Shown one piece after another: positions 35,458-40,780 of a DNA stretch of 40,780 nucleotides. Numbering within the stretch: position 1 is the first letter of the stretch; each line of letters begins with the position of its first letter. The notes below the pieces were generated by a model. It saw only the letters and a list, made by a program, of their open reading frames with translations. It had not been told where the DNA came from and ran no database searches. The position numbers and the translations under genes were made by a program. Source of the stretch: Pseudomonadota bacterium (lineage in GTDB: Bacteria > Pseudomonadota > Alphaproteobacteria > Sphingomonadales > Sphingomonadaceae); the NCBI GenBank assembly GCA_023416515.1, contig JAEZHP010000052.1:1-40780 (forward strand). Direction: 5' to 3'.

Positions 35458-35557
35458 GTCAGCGGCGGCGTGAGCTGCCGCTGACCCGCCCCCGACCTAG
35501 AATATGACCGCTGCTGGGGGTGAGCGGAGAGGAGCCCCGCCGCCGCCGATGGGCGGC
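35458..35557. terminator. Bidirectional terminator region with two strong hairpins
   Basis: Between the convergent recombinase and RTX genes, arms GTCAGCGGCGGC (35458-35469) and GCTGCCGCTGAC (35474-35485) form a 12-bp stem with one G-T pair and a GTGA (GNRA) loop. A second hairpin, GCCGCC-GATG-GGCGGC (35542-35557), is followed by TTT and ends 16 bases before the RTX stop. Neither has a long T-run, but both would serve converging transcripts. The rest of this 229-base gap shows nothing else. Confidence 0.6.
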
Positions 35558-35573
35558 TTTCGCGGCCGCGTTA

Positions 35574-37025
35574 TCACGCCACGCTGAAATCATCCGCATC
35601 GATCATCGCATGGTTCGCCAGGACGGCGAAGCGCACGGCCGCGTAGGTCGCGCCTACGCCGTCGCGGTCGAAGAACAGGGAGCCGGAGGCCTGATCGTAG
35701 ATGATGCGATCGTCTGTGTCGTGCGCCGCACCGCCGACATAGAACGCGTCGGCCGCCAGCGCGCCATCGGCGAGACCGACGAACACCCTGTTTTCGAGCC
35801 GGATCGTGTCGTATGTGGAAACGAAATCCTTGATCGTGTCGACGTTGGACGCCTTCAGCCCTGCCGTGAAAGCGAAGGTGTCGTGGCCTCCGCCGCCGGC
35901 CAGGCGGTCAGATCCTTTCCAGCCGTCGATCACATTGTCCCCGTCATTGCCGGCGATCTTGTTCTTGAGCGTGTTCCCCAGAGCGTCGGCGTCATTCTCT
36001 CCTGTGAGACGAAGCCGCTCGACGTACTGGCCTGTCAGGGCGTAGCTGATGGAGCTCAGGACGCGATCGTCGCCCTCACCCCTCGCTTCCAGCGCCCGGT
36101 CGCCGACGTGCTGGACGTAGTAGTCATCGTCGCCACGGCCTCCTTGCATGGTGTCGGCGCCGACGCCGCCGTCCAGGCTGTCGTCGCCCGCTGCTCCGGA
36201 CAGAATGTCCGTCCCTCGGCCGCCGCTGAGGCGGTTCGCCGCCCCGTCGCCCGTGATCGTGTCGTTGAACGCCGTCCCTGTCACATTTTCGACGGAGGTC
36301 CACTGATCTCCAGCCGCGGCGCCGGCGGCCACCCCGGCACCGAGGTCGACCGACACGGCTGCGGTCTCGAAGGCGTAGGAGATTTCATCCACGCCTTCGC
36401 CGCCGTTGAAGCGGTCCTGGCCCGAACCGGCGACGACGATGTCATCCCCAGCTCCCCCGTTCGTTTGGGCGATATACGTCTGGGACGTATAGGGATTGGG
36501 AAAGCTCGAGGCGCCGTCCACGAAATCGTCGCCGTCCCCGAGCTCGATGAAGATTGGCTGCGCGTACGGCGAAACCGTATGATGGAAATATCTGACGACG
36601 TCGTCGCCGCTTCCGCCGTCGACGACGGCCCGCGTGGTGATCTCGATCAGGTCGTCGCCATCTTCGCCGTACATGCCGGCGAGCGTTCCGCCCTGGATGA
36701 TGTGGTCGTCGCCGGAGCCGCCAAACATGGCGTTGCTGGTGTTCCGATCGTGCCGGTCGGTTCCGATCAGCAGATCGTCGCCATCGTCCCCGTAGAGGAC
36801 CCCTGAGGCGATGCTCCCATGGAGCACGTCATCGCCCGTCCCACCGTGCGCGATTGTACCCACATCGTTAGCAAAGATCGTGTCGTTGCCTTCATCGCCG
36901 TAGATCTCGCGCTCCGAGGTCGCGTGGATCTCGTCGTCGCCGGCGAGGCCGTGAACGATGCCGGTGAACCTGCTCACCTCGTCGAGGTAGTAGTCGTCAC
37001 CGTCGGTGAGGAATCGCTCTTCCAT
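35574..37025 (-). CDS. RTX / hemolysin-type calcium-binding repeat protein
   Basis: A 483-residue acidic protein starting at ATG 37025 after a GGGAGAG site. It carries scattered RTX nonapeptides: GLAGDDEIH, GDEGNDTIF, GGTGDDVLH, GDDGDDLLI, GGSGDDHII, GEDGDDLIE, GGRGTDILS, GAAGDDSLD, GGRGDDDYY and GGGGHDTFAF. These fold as Ca2+-binding beta-rolls. There is no N-terminal signal; the C-terminal tail (SLFFDRDGVG to DADDFSVA) is the kind recognised by type I secretion. No enzymatic domain is visible and no type I exporter gene is in the window, so the export partner must lie elsewhere. Confidence 0.9.
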   Translation of the reverse strand: MEERFLTDGDDYYLDEVSRFTGIVHGLAGDDEIHATSEREIYGDEGNDTIFANDVGTIAHGGTGDDVLHGSIASGVLYGDDGDDLLIGTDRHDRNTSNAMFGGSGDDHIIQGGTLAGMYGEDGDDLIEITTRAVVDGGSGDDVVRYFHHTVSPYAQPIFIELGDGDDFVDGASSFPNPYTSQTYIAQTNGGAGDDIVVAGSGQDRFNGGEGVDEISYAFETAAVSVDLGAGVAAGAAAGDQWTSVENVTGTAFNDTITGDGAANRLSGGRGTDILSGAAGDDSLDGGVGADTMQGGRGDDDYYVQHVGDRALEARGEGDDRVLSSISYALTGQYVERLRLTGENDADALGNTLKNKIAGNDGDNVIDGWKGSDRLAGGGGHDTFAFTAGLKASNVDTIKDFVSTYDTIRLENRVFVGLADGALAADAFYVGGAAHDTDDRIIYDQASGSLFFDRDGVGATYAAVRFAVLANHAMIDADDFSVA

Positions 37026-37181
37026 GACGCTCTCCCAGAGGGGCCAGCCCACATTGAAGTGTCGGTCAGCCTTCCCTTGATCGCGATCTCGACCTTTGGG
37101 GCCGGCGCTACCTATTTCGACGAGAGCGAAGGCGCTGTTGCGAAGCCCGTGCGGCCGCCGGCTGGCGGCGTACTTCTAGTT

Positions 37182-37213
37182 CCCAACTCTGGGTGAATAG
37201 GCTACCCAACTCT
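37182..37213. repeat. Short direct repeat CCCAACTCT(G/C)GGT, two copies
   Basis: CCCAACTCT occurs at 37182-37190 and 37205-37213, each followed by GGGT or CGGT, with a 23-base period. It lies in the 232-base gap between the RTX start and the integrase remnant. The gap also contains a near-palindrome CTGAATTCCTGGAATTTCAG (37234-37253). The role is unknown. Confidence 0.5.
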
Positions 37214-37257
37214 CGGTCGGCTCTGGATGTCGGCTGAATTCCTGGAATTTCAGATAG

Positions 37258-37668
37258 TTACAGGGGCCCTGCAATCCGGGCGCTGTCGATATCGGCGACC
37301 TTGAGGTTGGCGATCTCGGAGACGCGCAGGCCGCAGCCGTAAGCCACGCTGAGCGCCGCCCGGTACTTCAGGCTCGGCGCATGCGCGAGCAGCAGCGCCA
37401 CTTCCTCGGGGCTCAGCACGACCGGCAGCCGCTCGGGCGACGGGATCCTGGCCATGCGGTCGCCGAAGCCGGCCCGGCCGAGCGTCGTGTGGAAGAAGAA
37501 ACCGCAACGCCGTCGCGGCCAGGTTCATGCGCGCGTAGCTCGCGCCGAGCGAGGCGAGATGAAGCTGATAGCGCCGCAGGTCCTCCGGCTCGGCCTGGTC
37601 GGGCGAGCGGCCGAGGAACATCGCGAACTCCCGGACCGGCCGGACATAGTCGCGCTTGGTGTGCGTTC
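37258..37668 (-). pseudogene. Truncated XerD-like tyrosine integrase, frameshifted
   Basis: Reading leftwards, one frame gives DYVRPVREFAMFLGRSPDQA, EPEDLRRYQLHLASLG and NLAATALR. After a one-base shift near 37497 the next frame gives FFFHTTLGRAGFGDRMARIP, VVLSPEEVALLLAHAPSLK and the first catalytic arginine in YGCGLRVSEIANLKV. It then stops after DIDSARIAGPL, losing the HxxR and tyrosine motifs. The N-terminal end is fused to the ligase remnant at about 37669. The type resembles integrases of plasmid- and IS-associated cassettes. It cannot be active. Confidence 0.85.
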
Positions 37669-38120
37669 AGGTGCAGGAGGTCGAACGCGTAGAGGAAGGC
37701 GCGCGGAGCGCTCTTGTTCGCCAATGCCGTGTGCAGGGCGAAGAAGTCCGTGATCCCGTCCGGGCCTTCCATCACGGCTTCGCCGTCGATCACGGCGGAA
37801 GAGACGGGAAGCTGCTCGAGCGAGGCGACGATCGCCGGCATGCGCGCCGCCCAGTCGAAGCCGTTCTTCGTGAAGATCCGGACCTGGCCGCCGTTGACGT
37901 GGCACTGCGCGCGGTAGCCGTGCTTGATCTCGAACTGCCACCGGCGGTCGCTCGGCGCCTTCAGCCGCAGCGTCGGCTTGCAGGGCAGGATGAACTCGGT
38001 CCGGAAGAGCTCTGCCTGGCGGGGATCGCGGCGGACGATCAGTGGCTGGCTTGCGACGGCCTCGCTCAGCGGCTCGGCAGAGCGCTTGATCGGGCGAGGC
38101 GGGCGCGGCGGCTTGGCCAT
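37669..38120 (-). pseudogene. Truncated LigD-like ATP-dependent DNA ligase
   Basis: ATG 38120 opens a frame with the N-terminal half of an adenylation domain: LFRTEFILPCKPTLRLKAPS, the AMP-lysine motif as WQFEIKHGYRAQ, IFTKNGFDWAARMPAIV, VIDGEAVMEGPDGITDFFAL and FLYAFDLLHLN. It then breaks off at about 37669, where the reading continues into out-of-frame integrase sequence. LigD-type ligases normally read KHDGYR here; one residue (Asp) is missing after K-H. The later ligase motifs are absent. A non-functional remnant, and no Ku gene is nearby. Confidence 0.85.
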
Positions 38121-38255
38121 GCTCCGAGGATGAAGGCCAACGCTTAAGAACCGGTGGTGTCAGCGCGTATGCTTGATAGGTGGATCGAGCACCGCGATCG
38201 ACCGCGATGGCGACCGCATGGCTACGATCAATCGAAGGCTTGAACCTGTCCTGAT

Positions 38256-38903
38256 TTAGCTCGAGTGCTGGCCGTAGCCCGCTGAGGGCAGGCGCTGTTC
38301 GATGCGGAGCAGGGCCGCAGTGATGTCATTCGCGTGAGCCTGTTCGGCCCTTTCGCGCTCGAGTTCATCGAGCAGACGAGCGCAGCGCTCGGCCGCCGCG
38401 TCGGCTTCGGCGCGGGCCTCCTCGCCCAACCGCTCCGATCGGCCCAGTGCTTCCTTGAGAACCGCGTTCTGCGACCTGACCGCCTCGATTTCGCGGCGCA
38501 GTTCGACGATTGCCTCCTCCGCCTTGCGGCGGGCGGATTGCTCGTGATGCAAGGCGGCTTCGAGTTCAAGGCGCTCCTGCTCCGCCTTCTCAAGCTCGTC
38601 ATCCTTCATTTCGCCGAAGCGCGCGAGCTGCGCGCATTCGCGGCGCGCCTCGTCGACGAGGGTCTCGCGCATGGCGGCGACGCAACGATCACGCGCGGCT
38701 TCGAACTCGGCGACGATCCTGGGAGGCATCGCTTCGACCGCCTGCCGCTGTTCCAGGATCGCGCGCCGGTGATTGAGAATAGTCAGTTTCGAACCACCCC
38801 CTATCAGAGCATGAATGGCGGAATAGCTTGGCTCCTTTCCGCCGCCAATCAATTGCTCGACCGCGGACCTGACACGATCATAAGTTGCAATTTCGGAGGA
38901 CAT
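38256..38903 (-). CDS. KfrA-type DNA-binding coiled-coil protein
   Basis: A 215-residue protein. The N-terminal 65 residues (YDRVRSAVEQLIGGGKEPSY, then IGGGSKLTILNHRRAIL) match the KfrA_N DNA-binding domain. Residues about 85-205 are a long, highly charged heptad-like coiled coil (ELEKAEQERLELEAAL; ELRREIEAVRSQNAVLKEAL). KfrA proteins are plasmid-encoded autorepressors that help partition; chromosomal copies mark integrated elements. ATG 38903 follows AGGAG. A pentamer-repeat tract lies just upstream (38923-38970), the natural place for its operator. Confidence 0.88.
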   Translation of the reverse strand: MSSEIATYDRVRSAVEQLIGGGKEPSYSAIHALIGGGSKLTILNHRRAILEQRQAVEAMPPRIVAEFEAARDRCVAAMRETLVDEARRECAQLARFGEMKDDELEKAEQERLELEAALHHEQSARRKAEEAIVELRREIEAVRSQNAVLKEALGRSERLGEEARAEADAAAERCARLLDELERERAEQAHANDITAALLRIEQRLPSAGYGQHSS

Positions 38904-38922
38904 GAGATGCTCCTGTCACCGC

Positions 38923-38970
38923 CGGTTCGGTGCGGTGGTTCGGTTCGGTTCGGTTCTGTGGTTCGGTTGG
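38923..38970. repeat. CGGTT-type short tandem repeats upstream of the KfrA-type gene
   Basis: The 48-base tract is built from repeats of CGGTT and GGTT variants, with three perfect CGGTT copies in a row at 38941-38955 and near copies on both sides. It fills most of the 75 bases between the integrase stop and the KfrA start. Such iterated sites suit binding by KfrA; simple slippage is the alternative. Confidence 0.65.
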
Positions 38971-38978
38971 CCGGCCGT

Positions 38979-40613
38979 TCAGGAGACGACGAGGCGGAGG
39001 TCAGTCCGTGGGACCTCACGACGCTGCGGCGTCTCGATCGCATACCTCGGAATCTTCTCGATCGCCGCCCTCGAAACGCTGGGCCACACATCCCCGTACT
39101 TCTGGCCCACTTCACTCTCGGCGTGGCCCAGAATCCGGTTGACGACGACTTCCTCAATTCCCTTGGAAAGGCAGATCGTCTTGAACCGGTGCCGCCACCC
39201 ATGGTTTGGCGCCAGATCCGGATCCTTGACGCCAAGGCTCCTTACCCACTGCGCAAGTCGCTCGCCGGTTTTCTTGTAGATGGGGTGGACGGCGGAGCCG
39301 CCACGAGCTCGCCCGGGATCGTAGAATAGCGGCCCCTTGCCGACGTCGCGGACGTAGTCCAGGAAACCCTGCTCGATCAGGTGACTGTGGAGCGCGACGT
39401 CGCGGGCCATTCCGGTCTTCAGCGAACCGGCTTCCGGCGTGATGCGAAGCATCCAGACCGGATCGACCGTGTCTTCATCCGTTGCTGTGAAGACGTCCTC
39501 GGCCCGCAGCTGCGTGATTTCGTTGATCCTCGCCCCGGAGTAAGCGCAGAGCCACGGCGCCCATCGGCGTGCCGCGTACCGGTCTTTTGCGAGACGACCG
39601 TCGTCGACGACGCGGGCGGCGGCGGTCAGCACGAGCGTCGCTTCCTCGAACGTGTAGCCCTTCTGGGTTCGATTTTGCTTCTTCTTCTTGACGGAGACCT
39701 TCACGCCGAGCGCCGGGTTGCTCGGAAGCCGCTTGTGCGCGACCGCCCACGAGCACGCGGCTTTCACCGCTGCAATATGGACGTCGCGGACCGTCCGGCT
39801 GGCGAGACCCTCCCTCAAGAGTTGGTCCTTCCACGTGATCAGCTTGTCCTGCGTGATCGCGCCAAAATCGTCCTGACGGATGTGCTCGTCGAGAAGCCGC
39901 TTGATCACAGACTTGAAACGAGCGCGCGTCGACGGCGCAAGTTCCGCCTGGTCGGCATAAGCGTCGAAGATGGCGTCGAGCGTCCTCTCGCTGGCCGGCG
40001 CCTCCCAGGTCGGGAACCGAGCCTCGTAGTGGTCTGGCGTGTAGTCGCCCTCAGCATTGCGGAGCAGCTGCTCGTGCGCCGCCTTCATGTGTCGGAACAC
40101 GGCCGAGGTGAGCTTGTGGGTGGAGTCCAGGCTGGCGATTAACCTTCGATCCGCCAGATGCGACCTGACAAGGCTTGCCCATCGCATCTGGCTGAGCTGC
40201 CAGCCGTGCATGCTCCTGCGCTCGGCGATGACCCCTGAGATCCGCAGGTCCTCCTGCAGTTTCCGCCGCCAGTCGTCCGCCGAGCCCGGGTCGTCACGAA
40301 ACCGCGCGACATAGGCCCTGTAGATCTCCCCGGCGAGCGCCTCGATCTGACGCGTCGTCAGATCAAGCGGCTCGTCGCCGGCTTCGCGGGCGCGAGCGGT
40401 GGCGAACGCCAGGCTGTCGCGCCGCCACCTCTTCTCGAGATCCTCCATTACGGCGGGCGCCTTGGCGCGCGCCTCGTCCGCATCCTTCGTCCCGAGGGAC
40501 ACCTTGAACTCGGTCCGGCCATAAATTTCGGCGAGCTCGGCGGGGTAGCGTCCCCGCATCCGGTAGATGCCGGTTTTCGGATGTTTGGTCGGTCTGATCA
40601 CGTGCAACGCCAT
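38979..40613 (-). CDS. Tyrosine-type integrase (DUF6538 N-terminus), tRNA-Ser island integrase
   Basis: A 544-residue integrase; ATG 40613 gives the family start MALHVIRPTKHPKTGIYRMR, so the nine extra codons from a GTG upstream are not used. An N-terminal arm-binding part is followed by the core-binding SAM-like domain (about 205-310) and the catalytic domain with R in YSGARINEITQLR, H-x-x-R in NHGWRHRFKT, H in ILGHAESEVG and Y in GQKYGDVWPS. It lies 90 bases from a tRNA-Ser gene and is read away from it, the classic layout of an island integrase beside its attachment site. It appears intact. Confidence 0.93.
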   Translation of the reverse strand: MALHVIRPTKHPKTGIYRMRGRYPAELAEIYGRTEFKVSLGTKDADEARAKAPAVMEDLEKRWRRDSLAFATARAREAGDEPLDLTTRQIEALAGEIYRAYVARFRDDPGSADDWRRKLQEDLRISGVIAERRSMHGWQLSQMRWASLVRSHLADRRLIASLDSTHKLTSAVFRHMKAAHEQLLRNAEGDYTPDHYEARFPTWEAPASERTLDAIFDAYADQAELAPSTRARFKSVIKRLLDEHIRQDDFGAITQDKLITWKDQLLREGLASRTVRDVHIAAVKAACSWAVAHKRLPSNPALGVKVSVKKKKQNRTQKGYTFEEATLVLTAAARVVDDGRLAKDRYAARRWAPWLCAYSGARINEITQLRAEDVFTATDEDTVDPVWMLRITPEAGSLKTGMARDVALHSHLIEQGFLDYVRDVGKGPLFYDPGRARGGSAVHPIYKKTGERLAQWVRSLGVKDPDLAPNHGWRHRFKTICLSKGIEEVVVNRILGHAESEVGQKYGDVWPSVSRAAIEKIPRYAIETPQRREVPRTDLRLVVS

Positions 40614-40638
40614 CGTGTGTACCACCCGTGTGTACCAC
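40614..40638. repeat. Tandem 12-bp direct repeat directly before the integrase start
   Basis: CGTGTGTACCAC occurs at 40614-40625 and again at 40627-40638, a 13-base period, immediately upstream of the integrase ATG on its coding strand. It overlaps the region where the ribosome or a regulator would bind. Candidate integrase/excisionase arm site or autoregulatory operator. Confidence 0.6.
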
Positions 40639-40703
40639 ACCGACGTTACGAGGCCGTTGATTTCTCAGGGACTTGCTCGGAACTCAGGCTTTGTTCCGAG
40701 TGG

Positions 40704-40780
<77 letters not shown>

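Noticed and set aside
35520..36806. A 428-codon plus-strand open frame opposite the RTX gene
   Set aside because: The repeats of the RTX gene produce a repetitive shadow; the minus strand shows genuine GGxGxD repeats.
38923..38970. CRISPR-like array
   Set aside because: The repeat unit is about 5 bases with no spacers of regular length.

Overview
The window is GC-rich, with long antisense shadow ORFs and gene families typical of Alphaproteobacteria, most likely Hyphomicrobiales (soxBDAG, GlxA-type regulators, KfrA-type proteins, a DUF6538-type integrase beside tRNA-Ser). No species can be named from the sequence alone.

Layout. (1) 1-5224: the 3' part of an FtsH-like AAA/M41 protease; a TetR regulator divergent from a coniferyl-aldehyde-type dehydrogenase, with two abutting 19-bp palindromes between them; a decayed gene remnant; and a GlxA/GbdR-type AraC regulator. 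(2) 5622-17980: a plus-strand catabolic run, soxB-soxD-soxA-soxG (heterotetrameric sarcosine oxidase), sdaA (serine dehydratase), a four-gene polyamine-type ABC importer and a cytoplasmic gamma-glutamyltransferase-family protein. The logic is import of an N-methylated or amine-type compound, oxidative demethylation to glycine plus a tetrahydrofolate C1 unit, and serine to pyruvate. (3) 18043-19593: a dead IS1182-like element. (4) 19630-26876: an eight-gene minus-strand operon (TauT/NitT-type ABC importer, Rieske oxygenase, RidA, SMP-30 lactonase, ferredoxin-type reductase, GarR-like reductase) that looks like an uptake and oxygenase pathway for an unidentified small molecule, with a divergent LysR regulator. 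(5) About 28200-40780: an accessory region ending at a tRNA-Ser(CGA). From the tRNA inwards it holds a full-length tyrosine integrase, a KfrA-type coiled-coil DNA-binding protein, a joined pair of gene remnants (LigD-type ligase and XerD-like integrase), an RTX protein, a small tyrosine recombinase and two back-to-back conflict systems.

The most interesting part is 28225-34394. It carries a three-gene ABC-3C type system: an SMC-like DUF3732 ATPase, a middle component, and a REase-like nuclease fused to an ABC-3C C-terminal domain. This is followed on the same strand by a Septu-like pair (ABC-type ATPase plus HNH nuclease). Gene starts and stops overlap by 1-4 bases within each system, so each should be translated as a coupled unit. 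The ABC-3C ATPase has Gln in place of the usual Walker B Glu. Both systems are predicted to be anti-phage or anti-plasmid defences. That is inference from family knowledge, not shown by the sequence.

All family assignments come from reading motifs in the translated sequence. No database search was run.
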